The notes under the pieces are model-generated. The model made no database searches. It was not told where the DNA came from and saw only the letters and a program-made list of their open reading frames with translations. A stretch of 64,000 nt of DNA, from positions 29,558 through 93,557 of the forward strand of contig NZ_JAGXJW010000032.1 in the NCBI RefSeq assembly GCF_019091135.1, given 5' to 3'. Source of the DNA: Cohnella sp. GbtcB17 (lineage in GTDB: Bacteria > Bacillota > Bacilli > Paenibacillales > Paenibacillaceae). Position 1 is the first letter of the stretch. The number at the start of each line of letters is the position of its first letter. The position numbers and the translations under genes are program-made. Positions 25,184 through 33,441 of the stretch are shown here, one piece after another.

Positions 25184-26149
25184 TTGAAGGTGGAACGGCT
25201 GCTCGGCATCACGATGATGCTGCTGAGCCGGCGCCGGGTGAACGCCCAGACGCTGGCCGACAAGTTCGAGGTCTCGCACCGGACGATCTATCGCGATCTG
25301 GAGACGATCAATGCCGCGGGCATTCCGATCGTATCGTTCACGGGGAGCGACGGAGGCTACGAGATTATGGAGCAGTATCGCATCGATCGGCAGATCGTTA
25401 CTTTGGATGATTTGCAGTCGATTCTCGCCGCGCTCAAGGGCGTCCGGGCTTCGCTTGACGACGAGGAGATGGACGGGCTGCTGACGAAGATCAAGGCGCT
25501 GGTCGCAAGGTCGGAGCAGAAGCAGCTGGAGGAAGCGGGGGATACGCTGATCTTCGATACGAACCTGTGGCACGGCGGCGGGATCAAGGATCGGACGATT
25601 CTGGCGCAGCTGAGACAGGCGTCGAAAAACCGCACGGTCGTGTCGTTCGCGTATACGAATACGGACGGGGAGGCGGAGCAGCGGGAGGTCGAGCCGATCG
25701 GTCTGGCGTGGAAAGGGTATGCGTGGTATTTATATGCGTATTGCAGGCTGCGCGGAGATTACCGGACGTTCAGGCTGTCCCGGCTGGACGGGCTGCGCGT
25801 GCACATGGAGCGGTTCGCGAATCGCGGCGTGCGGATGGAGGAGCTCGACGCGCGTTGGGGCAACCAGGAGCGGGGGCCGGAGATCGAGCTGACGCTGCTG
25901 TTTCGCCCGAGGCTGCGCGTGCGCGTGGAGGAGACGTTCGGCGCGGACCGGGTGGAGGTGCGGGAGGACGGCTCGCTGCTGGTCCGGGCCAGCTACCCGA
26001 ACAACCACTGGCTGTACGGCATGATCCTCGGCTACGGCGCGGACGTCCAGGTGCTGGAGCCGGCCGCCGTAGCGGCGAGGATTCGCACGGTAGGGGCGCA
26101 GATCGCCGCGATCTATGAAGGCGCGGAGACGGATGCGGCCGTGACGTGA
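25184..26149 (+). CDS. YafY-type transcriptional regulator (HTH + WYL)
   Basis: A 321-residue protein. The HTH_11 winged helix is at residues 1-60 (LGITMMLLSRRRVNAQTLAD, VSHRTIYRDLETI), followed by a WYL domain (REVEPIGLAWKGYAWYLYAY) and a WCX-type C-terminal end. WYL domains sense small ligands or nucleic acid. TTG 25184 is 8 nt from gggagg; a GTG three codons earlier overlaps that site. Divergent from the epoxide hydrolase gene, which it likely regulates. Confidence 0.9.
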   Translation: MKVERLLGITMMLLSRRRVNAQTLADKFEVSHRTIYRDLETINAAGIPIVSFTGSDGGYEIMEQYRIDRQIVTLDDLQSILAALKGVRASLDDEEMDGLLTKIKALVARSEQKQLEEAGDTLIFDTNLWHGGGIKDRTILAQLRQASKNRTVVSFAYTNTDGEAEQREVEPIGLAWKGYAWYLYAYCRLRGDYRTFRLSRLDGLRVHMERFANRGVRMEELDARWGNQERGPEIELTLLFRPRLRVRVEETFGADRVEVREDGSLLVRASYPNNHWLYGMILGYGADVQVLEPAAVAARIRTVGAQIAAIYEGAETDAAVT

Positions 26150-26194
26150 TAGAAGCGGGGAAGCTGCGTGGAGAGTTGGTCAGGCGGTAGCTGG

Positions 26195-26480
26195 GCTGCT
26201 GTAAGCGATAAAAGCGCGGTTGGAGCGGCGCGGAGGGCGGCGGAGGGCGCTGCAAGCGAGGAAAGCGCGGCTGCGAGAAGAGCGAGCTGCTGTATGCGAT
26301 AAAAGCGCGGTTGGAGCGGCGCGGAGGCGGCGGAGGGCGCTGCAAGCGAGGAAAACGCTGCTGCGTGAAAAGCGGGCTGCTGTAAGCGATAAAAGCACGG
26401 CTGGAGCGGCGCGGAGGGCAGCGGAGGGCGGCGGAAGTCGCTGCAAGCGAGGAAAGCGCTGCTGCGTGAAGAGCAAATTT
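26195..26480. repeat. Tandem array with GCAAGCGA core (array B)
   Basis: Six copies of a core resembling ctgcaagcgaggaaagcg or ctgtaagcgataaaagcg, at 26201, 26252, 26292, 26342, 26382 and 26443, separated by GC-rich ggagcggcgcggagg-type spacers. Two core types alternate, giving a 90-101-bp higher-order unit. The same core, inverted, recurs at 63483-63591 with 50-51-bp spacing. It fills the gap before the amidotransferase gene and gives open frames without ribosome binding sites. Confidence 0.9.
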
Positions 26481-26501
26481 CGCAAACAGGGAGCGATAAC
26501 A

Positions 26502-27224
26502 ATGATTCGAGTCGGCGTGATCGGGGATTACAAAGCGGAGGTCAAGGCGCATATCGCTATTCCGCAGGCGTTGCGGCTGACCGCCGAAGCGCTCGACTTG
26601 CAGGTCGACTGCGACTGGGTTCCTACGGCCGCGCTCGCGGATGCGTACGAGTCAAAGCTGGCGGCATATCAGGCACTATGGATCGCACCGGCAAGTCCGT
26701 ATGTCAGCATGCAAGGCGCCTTGAACGGCATTCGCAATGCCCGCGAAAACGGGGTGCCTGCACTGGGAACCTGCGGCGGCTTTCAGCATATGATCATCGA
26801 GTTCGCGCGAGACGCGATGGGCTTGGCGGAGGCCGATCATGCGGAGATCCGTCCCGACAGTCCGATGCTGCTCGTGACTCCGCTATCGTGCGCTTTCCGC
26901 GAGCATACGCACCGATTCATGCTGACGCCCGGCTCCCGAACCGCGGCCGCTTACGGGGCATCCGAAACGACCGAGCAATACGGCATCTGCAATTACGGTC
27001 TCAATCCTGCCTTCGCCGCGCAAGTCGCGCGGGCCGGATTCCGCGTCGCGGGCGTGGATGAGGATGGGGAGACGCGCATCATGGAGCTGGAGGGCCACCC
27101 CTTTTTCTTCGGCACGCTGTTCCAGCCGGAGCGGTCCGCATTCAAGGGAATCGTGCACCCGCTTATTCGGGCGTTCATTGAGGCTGCGGAAGCAGGCGCG
27201 GCGACCATGCAGACACCGAATTGA
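26502..27224 (+). CDS. Class I glutamine amidotransferase-like protein (CTP synthase GATase-like)
   Basis: A 240-residue stand-alone GATase-like domain close to the glutaminase half of CTP synthase. The nucleophile Cys91 is in LGTCGGFQHM, and HPFFFGTLFQPE (199-210) matches the HPFFxGTQFHPE motif. The catalytic His of that motif is Gln208 here, while Glu210 is kept, so glutaminase activity may be lost or altered. ATG 26502 has a modest caggg site. It follows array B with no partner synthetase nearby. Role unknown; the change suggests a binding or regulatory role, or a different nucleophile activation. Confidence 0.8.
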   Translation: MIRVGVIGDYKAEVKAHIAIPQALRLTAEALDLQVDCDWVPTAALADAYESKLAAYQALWIAPASPYVSMQGALNGIRNARENGVPALGTCGGFQHMIIEFARDAMGLAEADHAEIRPDSPMLLVTPLSCAFREHTHRFMLTPGSRTAAAYGASETTEQYGICNYGLNPAFAAQVARAGFRVAGVDEDGETRIMELEGHPFFFGTLFQPERSAFKGIVHPLIRAFIEAAEAGAATMQTPN

Positions 27225-27270
27225 ACAACAACAACTAATGCCCGCTACAGCCCTTCGCCGTTCAACCCCG

Positions 27271-27312
27271 ACCCCGCAAAAATTTGCGGGGTACCGCAAC
27301 GGATTTGCGGTT
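27271..27312. repeat. Two related hairpins in tandem
   Basis: Perfect 22-bp palindrome at 27271-27292 (arms accccgcaaa/tttgcggggt) followed directly by a second hairpin, ccgcaa-cgga-tttgcgg, at 27294-27310. They share the ccgcaa...ttgcgg core. No T-run follows, so they are not a standard terminator. They lie between the amidotransferase and the chemoreceptor gene. Confidence 0.75.
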
Positions 27313-27381
27313 ACAAGAGCGTTGTCGGATTTTATCATAAAGATAGTACTTTATGACCAATCCGGATGGAGATGCGCACTT

Positions 27382-28947
27382 ATGAGGCTCACCGTTGCGA
27401 ACAAAATGTATGCCAGCTACTTCCTTGTCCTGATTCTGCTCGTCCTTGTCGCAGCTTTCGGGCTGCAAGGGATGAACAATGTTCAGGAGCAGACGAACAA
27501 TATTGTGACGGACGCGATTCCCGTCTCGATGGCCGCTTCGAACCTCATGACCTCGCTCATTAACGAAGAGACGGCAACGCGAGCTTTTCTGATCGGCGGC
27601 GACGAGAAGTATCTGGATACCTATCAAAAAGGCGTACAAGGCGTGCAGGATGATCTGCGCGACATCGAGGGTCATCTCCCGAACCATCCGACCATGAAGG
27701 CGCTGATCGACGAGGGGAAGCCCCAGATTGAGGCAATCGAGCAATATTTCCGATCCCAGATTGCGCTCGTGCGCGCCGGCAATATCAAGGAAGCGCAGCA
27801 AAAGGTGGGGGACGGCAAGGCGCTGTTCGCCGATTTCCGCAAAACGCATGGCAATATCGAACAGGACATTGCAAAAATCATCAGCGATGCCTCCCGAAAA
27901 GCCTCCGATGCGAAGCGCAATGCGCAGACGCTTATGTTCGTGGTCAGCGGCCTGGCGCTGGCGGCCACGCTTGTCCTGGCCTACGCGATGACGCGCAGCA
28001 TCTCGGGCCCGGTGCGGCTCGTGACCCGAACGCTCGGCAGCGTGGCGAGCGGAGATCTGACGGCGGGCGAGCTCCGCATCCGCAACAAGGACGAGATCGG
28101 CGACATGGTCGCCTCGCTGAACGCGATGACGGACAGTCTGCGGCAGCTCATCGGACTGACATCAACTTCGGCGCACAACGTCTCGGCCGCTTCGCAGCAG
28201 ATCTCCGCCAGCACGGAGGAGATCGCGGGCAGCAGCGCCAGTCAGGCCGATGCCGCGCAGACGATGAATCACCTGTTCAAAGAGCTGTCGGCGGCCATAC
28301 ATTCGGTCGCGATCAACGCGGAAGAAGCGGCGGATCTGTCGAACCGCTCGCTGGACATCGCCAAGAACGGCGGGGACGTCGTCCGGACGTCCATCGCGGG
28401 CATGAACGCGGTCAGTTCGCAGATGAGCAAGCTGGAGTCGGATTCGAACCAGATCGGCGAAATTATCGAGGTCATCGACGATATCGCCGAGCAGACGAAC
28501 CTGCTCGCGCTGAACGCGGCGATCGAAGCGGCCAGAGCCGGCGATCAGGGGCGGGGGTTCGCGGTCGTTGCGGACGAGGTGCGCAAGCTGGCGGAGCGAA
28601 GCGGCGAGGCGACCAAGCAGATCACGGCGATCATCCGCGGGATTCAGCAGAACACCCAGCAAAGCGTGCGCGCGGTTGCGGACGGCGTCGCCTCCTCGAT
28701 CCAGACGGGCGAGGCATTCGACCAAATCATAGATACCGTTCAGCGGACGTCGGAGAAAGTCACCGAGATCGCGGCGGCCAGCGAAGAGCAGTCGGCCCAG
28801 GCGAACGAGGTGCTGAAGTCGGTGGAGCACGTGGCGTCGGCCAGCGAGGAGTCCGCGGGCGCAGCCGAGCAGACGGCGGAAACGTCGCAGACGCTGGCGA
28901 CGTTGGCGGAGCAGCTCAGCGCGTCGGTGCAGAAGTTCAAGGTCTAG
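27382..28947 (+). CDS. Methyl-accepting chemotaxis protein
   Basis: A 521-residue transmembrane chemoreceptor. Membrane segment 1 is near residues 12-30 (FLVLILLVLVAAFGL). An extracellular four-helix-bundle/CHASE3-like sensor holds NEETATRAFLIGGDEKYLDTY, a signature of that class. Membrane segment 2 is near residue 190, then HAMP (SISGPVRLVTRTLGSVASGD) and the cytoplasmic signalling coil with the hairpin tip EQTNLLALNAAIEAARAGDQ. ATG 27382 lies 10 nt after tggag. The ligand is unknown. A strong terminator follows. Confidence 0.93.
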   Translation: MRLTVANKMYASYFLVLILLVLVAAFGLQGMNNVQEQTNNIVTDAIPVSMAASNLMTSLINEETATRAFLIGGDEKYLDTYQKGVQGVQDDLRDIEGHLPNHPTMKALIDEGKPQIEAIEQYFRSQIALVRAGNIKEAQQKVGDGKALFADFRKTHGNIEQDIAKIISDASRKASDAKRNAQTLMFVVSGLALAATLVLAYAMTRSISGPVRLVTRTLGSVASGDLTAGELRIRNKDEIGDMVASLNAMTDSLRQLIGLTSTSAHNVSAASQQISASTEEIAGSSASQADAAQTMNHLFKELSAAIHSVAINAEEAADLSNRSLDIAKNGGDVVRTSIAGMNAVSSQMSKLESDSNQIGEIIEVIDDIAEQTNLLALNAAIEAARAGDQGRGFAVVADEVRKLAERSGEATKQITAIIRGIQQNTQQSVRAVADGVASSIQTGEAFDQIIDTVQRTSEKVTEIAAASEEQSAQANEVLKSVEHVASASEESAGAAEQTAETSQTLATLAEQLSASVQKFKV

Positions 28948-29014
28948 CGGTAAAACGGGCATTCGAACCGTTGTGCGCCATCGACATCGACATCCCCATC
29001 GGCGTCCATCCTAT

Positions 29015-29045
29015 CCCGGTAGCGGTAATCCGCTGCCGGGCTTTT
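29015..29045 (+). terminator. Intrinsic terminator of the chemoreceptor gene
   Basis: 11-bp stem cccggtagcgg/ccgctgccggg (one mismatch) with a taat loop and cttttt tail. Confidence 0.85.
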
Positions 29046-29156
29046 TGCGTTTCGCGTCCGCAAGCGGCTTCAAAGCAGGCATGTCGGCACTGTCGATTCG
29101 TTGCGTGCGGCATCGCATCGCATTGCCATTTCTGCTGTTTTCGAATAAACTGAGTT

Positions 29157-29178
29157 AATAGACCGGATGGTCGGTTTA
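29157..29178. promoter_or_regulatory. TetR operator, copy 1 (in front of tetR)
   Basis: aatagaccgg then atggtcggttta. It matches the site at 29911-29932 at 19 of 22 positions and is 23 bp upstream of the TetR start, fitting autoregulation. Confidence 0.7.
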
Positions 29179-29201
29179 TGGATGGGAAAGGAGAGAGTCC
29201 G

Positions 29202-29804
29202 ATGGCCAGACCTGCCGGACAAGGCGAGCATACCAAGAAGCGAATCGCGATGCGGGCGAAGGCGCTGTTCGAGCAGAAGGGCTATTCCGCCGCCACGATG
29301 GACGAGATCCGCGAGGCGGCCGGCGCCAGCAAAGGCAGCATTTATTATCACTTCAAAAGCAAAGAAGAGATGTTCCTGTATATTCTGGAACTGACGATGC
29401 TGGATTGGATAGACAAGTGGGCCGCGATATCCGCTCCTCTGGGCACGGCGACCGACAAGCTGTATGCGCTCGCCGACCACTTCGCCTCCGACTTCCAGAA
29501 TCCGCTCATGAAAGCGGCGGAGGAGTTCGGTGGCAGCGAAGCCGCCGATCCCGCCGTTCATGAGCGCTTGTTAGAGCTTACTCGCGTTCATTATCCGATC
29601 TTCCGGCAATTGCTCGAGGACGGGATGGAGAGCGGGGAGTTCGAGCGCATGGACGTAGGCGAGCTGATGTACATCGTTCTGGGTCTGATGGGTGGGCTCG
29701 GCGTCGCTTATTACGAGCTGGGAGCCGAGCAGATCGCGGCGCTATACCGCAGGTCCATCGACATTCTGCTTCGCGGCATCCGCGGCGTCGGAGCAGACGG
29801 GTAG
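29202..29804 (+). CDS. TetR/AcrR-family repressor of the adjacent MFS gene
   Basis: A 200-residue TetR regulator. The HTH is at residues 12-58: KKRIAMRAKALFEQKGYSAA, MDEIREAAGASKGSIYYHFK. The C-terminal ligand domain resembles the TetR_C_6/YfiR kind. ATG 29202 follows aaggag. A palindromic site precedes both this gene and the MFS gene downstream, so it probably represses itself and the exporter until a drug binds. Confidence 0.92.
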   Translation: MARPAGQGEHTKKRIAMRAKALFEQKGYSAATMDEIREAAGASKGSIYYHFKSKEEMFLYILELTMLDWIDKWAAISAPLGTATDKLYALADHFASDFQNPLMKAAEEFGGSEAADPAVHERLLELTRVHYPIFRQLLEDGMESGEFERMDVGELMYIVLGLMGGLGVAYYELGAEQIAALYRRSIDILLRGIRGVGADG

Positions 29805-29910
29805 TACAGATGGGTCTGGCGATATCCGGAGCGGCGCATGGGGAGAACTGTTCCGAGCCGTTCCGGACAGTTCAAGCCATTCATAAGCGACCACTTTTTT
29901 TTGCACTATT

Positions 29911-29932
29911 AATAGACCGACTGGTCGGATTA
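29911..29932. promoter_or_regulatory. TetR operator, copy 2 (in front of the MFS gene)
   Basis: aatagaccga then ctggtcggatta; inner arms CCGAC and GTCGG flank two bases. 22 bp upstream of the MFS start, nearly identical to the copy before tetR. Confidence 0.7.
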
Positions 29933-29954
29933 TTAACGCGGGGAGCGATGGCAT

Positions 29955-31169
29955 TTGAAGGATTTATGGAGAAACAAAGTGTTTGTGCTGGTGGCTTCGG
30001 CCGATCTGATGCAGCAGATCGGCATCTGGGTGCGGAACATGGCTTTGCTGTTCTATGTGATCGAGCACACGGGCAACGACCCCGTGGCGGTATCCTTGCT
30101 GAACGTGTTCGAATACGCGCCGATCTTCGTCTTCTCGCTCATCGGAGGCACGTTCGCCGACCGTTGGAATCCGAAGCGGACGATGATCGCGGGCGATGCG
30201 CTCAGCGCCGTCTCCATCGCGGTCATCCTCGCGTTCGTGCTGGCCGGCTGGTGGCAGGCGGTGTTCGTGGCGACGGCCGTGTCGGCCGTGGTCAGCCAGT
30301 TTTCCCAGCCATCGTCAGCCGTTATGTTCAAACGCCATGTGCCCGAAGCGCTGATCCCGGCGGCGACCGGCGTCACGCAAAGTATGATGGCCTTGTTCAC
30401 CATCGTGGGGCCGATGCTCGGTACCGTCATTTACTCGTGGGCGGGCGTTGAGAGCTCCCTCATTTTGCTGATCGTCCTGTTCGCCCTGTCGGCTTTGATA
30501 CAGCTGGCGCTGCCGACTTACAAGAGAGAGCCGAGACCCGCCGGGGGCTCCGTCTGGAAGGAGATGAAGGCTGGATGGGCCTATATGCGCAGCCAGCGGA
30601 ACCTGTTGTTGATCACGTTTTCCTTCGCCTTGATCGGACTCGGGTCCGGCCTGATCCAGCCGCTCGACGTATTCCTCATCACGGAGCGGCTTCACCTGGA
30701 CAAGGAGGATCTGCAATGGTTCTACGCGCTGGGCGGCATCGGCATGCTGATCGGCGGGGGAGCGGCCGCGGCGTTCGGCCGCAAGGCGAACCTGCGTCTC
30801 GTCGTCGCGGCGGGCTTCGCCTTCCTGGCGGTGTCGGTCGCGGTCGAAGCCTTGTCGGTCTGGACGGGACTGACGGCCTCCATGCGGTTTCTGGTCGGCG
30901 CGGCGATGGCTTTCCTCCAGGTCGTGCTCGGCGCGGCGCTCGTCTCGATGGTCGAAGAAGATTACATCGGCCGCGTTAGCGGCACCTCGACACCCGTTAT
31001 GATGGCCGCCATGCTGGTCGGAACGGCTGCATCCGGCTTTCTGATGAAGGCGATGACGCTCGTGCCGACTTACCTGCTCGCCTCGGCGATCATCCTCCTG
31101 TCTGTGCCTGTCGCCCTGCAGCTGCGCTTCCCTGCTGGAGCGGGGGCGAAGACGGACGCCGGCGGCTGA
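29955..31169 (+). CDS. MFS transporter (MFS_3/MdtH-like exporter)
   Basis: A 404-residue, 12-segment MFS protein. GTFADRWNPKRTMIAGD is motif A after segment 2; SQFSQPSSAVMFKRHVPEA is the loop typical of the macrolide/enterobactin exporter group (MFS_3). TTG 29955 follows ggggag by about 9 nt. Preceded by a TetR operator and tetR, so it is probably an inducible efflux pump. Substrate unknown. Confidence 0.88.
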   Translation: MKDLWRNKVFVLVASADLMQQIGIWVRNMALLFYVIEHTGNDPVAVSLLNVFEYAPIFVFSLIGGTFADRWNPKRTMIAGDALSAVSIAVILAFVLAGWWQAVFVATAVSAVVSQFSQPSSAVMFKRHVPEALIPAATGVTQSMMALFTIVGPMLGTVIYSWAGVESSLILLIVLFALSALIQLALPTYKREPRPAGGSVWKEMKAGWAYMRSQRNLLLITFSFALIGLGSGLIQPLDVFLITERLHLDKEDLQWFYALGGIGMLIGGGAAAAFGRKANLRLVVAAGFAFLAVSVAVEALSVWTGLTASMRFLVGAAMAFLQVVLGAALVSMVEEDYIGRVSGTSTPVMMAAMLVGTAASGFLMKAMTLVPTYLLASAIILLSVPVALQLRFPAGAGAKTDAGG

Positions 31170-31182
31170 CGGATGTCGCCTG

Positions 31183-31213
31183 TTGACCTGGAGTCAACTC
31201 CAGACTCTACAAT
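31183..31213 (+). promoter_or_regulatory. MerR-type promoter with 19-bp spacer and dyad
   Basis: TTGACC (31183-31188) and TACAAT (31208-31213) are 19 bp apart, the over-long spacing typical of MerR-activated promoters. The spacer region holds the perfect dyad ctggagt-ca-actccag (31188-31203). It precedes the MerR gene and implies autoregulated expression of the two-gene unit. Confidence 0.85.
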
Positions 31214-31243
31214 AGGTTTAGCGAGACGAGAGGAGGCGTTCGG

Positions 31244-31651
31244 ATGTATTCGATCGGCCAAGCGGCTGAGCTGACCGGGTTCAGCATCGATACGATCCGG
31301 TACTACGAGAAGATCGGTCTGACGAAACCGCCGGAGCGGAGCGCGGGAGGCATGCGGTCGTACAGCGAGGACGACGTGAAGCTGCTGTCCTCCTTGCATT
31401 GCCTGAAGCGGACGGGGCTCGGGCTTGAGGAGATGAAGGCTTTTCTGCAGGAGGGACGATGCTTTGCGAATGCCGCGTTCCCGCTGAGCGGCGAGGACCG
31501 GGAGGCGATCGAGAGCCGGACGCGCATACTCGGGGAGCATCTGACCCGCATGGAGGCGCAGTACCGGGCGCTGGCCGACTTGATCGGGCAGACGAAGGAG
31601 AAGCTGGACTTTTACCAAGACCTGTTGAACAGGGAGGGGGCTGCGAAATGA
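31244..31651 (+). CDS. MerR-family transcriptional regulator
   Basis: A 135-residue MerR protein. The N-terminal winged helix (YSIGQAAELTGFSIDTIRYY, KIGLTKPPERSAGGMRSYSE) is followed by a long coiled-coil helix (REAIESRTRILGEHLTRMEA). No metal-binding Cys cluster is present at the end (one Cys in HCLKRT, one in GRCFA), so an organic or oxidative signal is more likely than a metal. ATG 31244 follows gaggagg. Its last codons overlap the start of the NADP-binding gene by 4 bp. Confidence 0.92.
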   Translation: MYSIGQAAELTGFSIDTIRYYEKIGLTKPPERSAGGMRSYSEDDVKLLSSLHCLKRTGLGLEEMKAFLQEGRCFANAAFPLSGEDREAIESRTRILGEHLTRMEAQYRALADLIGQTKEKLDFYQDLLNREGAAK

Positions 31652-32247
31652 AAATCGCGTCGATCGGATCGGGACAGATAGGCGGTACGCTGGGCAAGCG
31701 CTGGGCGGCACACGGGCATGAAGTGACGTTCGGCTCGCGCGATCCGCACGGCGAACGGATGAGAGCTTTGCTGGCGGAAGCGGGGCCGAGCGCGCGGGCC
31801 GGCACGGTGTGGGAAGCGGCTGCGTTCGGCGAAGCGATCCTGCTGGCCGTACGGCCGGAGCACGTAGAGCAGGCGCTGGCGGAGGCCGGCGATCTGAGCG
31901 GCAGGATCCTGATCAACTGCGTCAACCGGTACGACGGCGCGTCCGCGGACGCCGAAGTTCGGCGTCTCGCGCCGGGCGCGCGGATCGTCCGCGCGTTTCA
32001 CACGCTGCCGTGGGAGGTACTCGCCGAACCGCGGTACGAAGCGGGCCGCGCGACGGCGTTCCTGTATGGGGAGGATCCGTCCGCGGTGGCGTCCGTTGCC
32101 GGACTGGCCGCCGATATCGGGCTCGACCCCATTGATGTCGGCAGTCCGGAGGCGATGGCGCAGGCCGAAGCGGCGAACGGTATGCTGTGGCGCGTGCTCG
32201 CGCCGCTATTCGGTCGGGCGTATAGCTTGCAGGTGCTTAGGCGTTGA
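31648..32247 (+). CDS. NADP-binding reductase, F420-dependent NADP reductase-like
   Basis: A 199-residue Rossmann protein of the NADP oxidoreductase coenzyme F420-dependent family (F420_oxidored). SIGSGQIGGTLGKRWAAHG is the dinucleotide loop, FGSRDP fits NADP preference, and ILLAVRPEHVEQAL, LINCVNRYDG and RAFHTLPWE follow the family pattern. ATG 31648 is coupled to the MerR gene (ATGA overlap). It is the only target in the MerR operon, so the regulator's signal and this enzyme's substrate are probably linked. The cofactor is more likely NADPH than F420 in this organism. Confidence 0.82.
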   Translation: MKIASIGSGQIGGTLGKRWAAHGHEVTFGSRDPHGERMRALLAEAGPSARAGTVWEAAAFGEAILLAVRPEHVEQALAEAGDLSGRILINCVNRYDGASADAEVRRLAPGARIVRAFHTLPWEVLAEPRYEAGRATAFLYGEDPSAVASVAGLAADIGLDPIDVGSPEAMAQAEAANGMLWRVLAPLFGRAYSLQVLRR

Positions 32248-32265
32248 GGCTCGTGCATGCGGTAA

Positions 32266-32300
32266 GGGACGAAGCGGGAGGTTGCCGCTTCGTCCCTTTT
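32266..32300 (+). terminator. Intrinsic terminator of the MerR operon
   Basis: Perfect 12-bp stem gggacgaagcgg/ccgcttcgtccc with a 7-nt loop and tttt tail. Confidence 0.9.
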
Positions 32301-32360
32301 CGACGATTCAAAAAGTATAAAAAAGACGGAGGAATCACCGGAGAATAGGCATTGGGCACA

Positions 32361-32536
32361 GGACTCAGGAGGCGCTATTTCGTAAAATCGGTCCAGATGG
32401 CGATCGTTGCGGACTGGACGGACGTTATTTACTCGGATCAAGGCTAAACAAGCCCGGCAATCCCTCACTAACGGCCCCTGTGTCCGCGGAAGGATTGCAA
32501 ATAGGGATTTGACCAACAATAACGGCCACTCAGTCC
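32361..32536. repeat. Mirrored repeat cluster, four cores about 50 bp apart (cluster G)
   Basis: Two direct cores, ggactcaggaggcgctattt (32361-32380) and ggactggacggacgttattt (32411-32430), are followed by two inverted cores, actaacggcccctgtgtcc (32467-32485) and aataacggccactcagtcc (32518-32536). Spacing is 50 bp between the direct pair and 51 bp between the inverted pair; spacers differ in sequence. Confidence 0.75.
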
Positions 32537-32592
32537 GCCATCTACGTTCGAGTGTGCCAGCCAAAGGCCGCAGTCGACAGGTAACGTCGTAC

Positions 32593-33102
32593 AACGCCTC
32601 TTCGGCTCGGAACACGACGCACTCCCGACAGGTAACGCTGTACAACGCCTCTTTGGCTCAGAACACGCCGCACTCCCGACAGGTAACATCGTACAACGCC
32701 TCTTCGGCTCGGAGCACGCCGCACTCCCGACAGGTAACGTCGTACAGCGCCTCTTCGGCTCGGAACACGCCGGACTCCCGACAGGTAACGTCGTACAACG
32801 CCTCTTCGGCTCGGAACACGCCACACTCCCGACAGGTAACGTCGTACAACACCTCTTCGGCTCGGAACACGTCGCACTCCCGACAGGTAACGTCGTAAAA
32901 CACCTCTTCGGCTCGGAACACGCCGCACTCCCGACAGGAAACGTCGTACAACGCCTCTTCGGCTCGGAACACGTCGCATTCACAACAGGTGACGCTGTAC
33001 AGCGCCTCTTCGGCTCGGAACACGTCGCACTCCCGACAGGTAACGCTGTACAACACCTCTTTGGCTCAGAACACGCCGCACTCACCACAGGTGACGCTGT
33101 AC
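32593..33102. repeat. Tandem array of ten 51-bp units (array C)
   Basis: Ten 51-bp units without indels, at 32593 plus multiples of 51. Each carries aacgcctcttcggctcgga, then acacgccgcactcccgacag, then gtaacgtcgtac. A gcc-tcttc-ggc hairpin is in each unit. Sequence is unrelated to array A apart from aacgcctct. Several frames stay open (17-residue repeats, one with a CREC motif), but none has a start with a ribosome binding site. Confidence 0.95.
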
Positions 33103-33441
33103 AGCGCCTTACGCCCCTTCTCGTATCGTCGCGCGATGCGAGATAAGGGATTATACTGGAAAGCGCAGGCTTTTCCGCCGATCGAACGAGCCGAACGGAA
33201 ATGCCTTGCCAATCCATGTAGGATTGGTATGTTATCGCCCGCACAGGCGGATTGCGGATGGGAGCGGCGGCGTCTAATGGCCCCGTTGACGGTCGGTTAC
33301 GGGAAATTGATGCGGAAGTTCGTTCAGGCGTTCAGGAGGACTGACTACCGATCATACACGCGACTGCTGCAAGGACCGTCGGGGCGAACTTTACTGACGG
33401 TTTTTCTTACCTGACATGTTTTCGTGTCGCGCGTTTCGCGT
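33103..33441. other. Intergenic region after array C, no supported gene
   Basis: About 340 bp. A weak hairpin (accgtc/gacggt) with a T-run lies at 33377-33408 in the plus direction, without a gene in front of it. Otherwise nothing recognised. Confidence 0.5.

Noticed and set aside
31998..33244. Minus-strand repeat protein with CREC motifs over array C
   Set aside because: Three minus frames are open through the array; starts lack ribosome sites and differences between units change residues freely.
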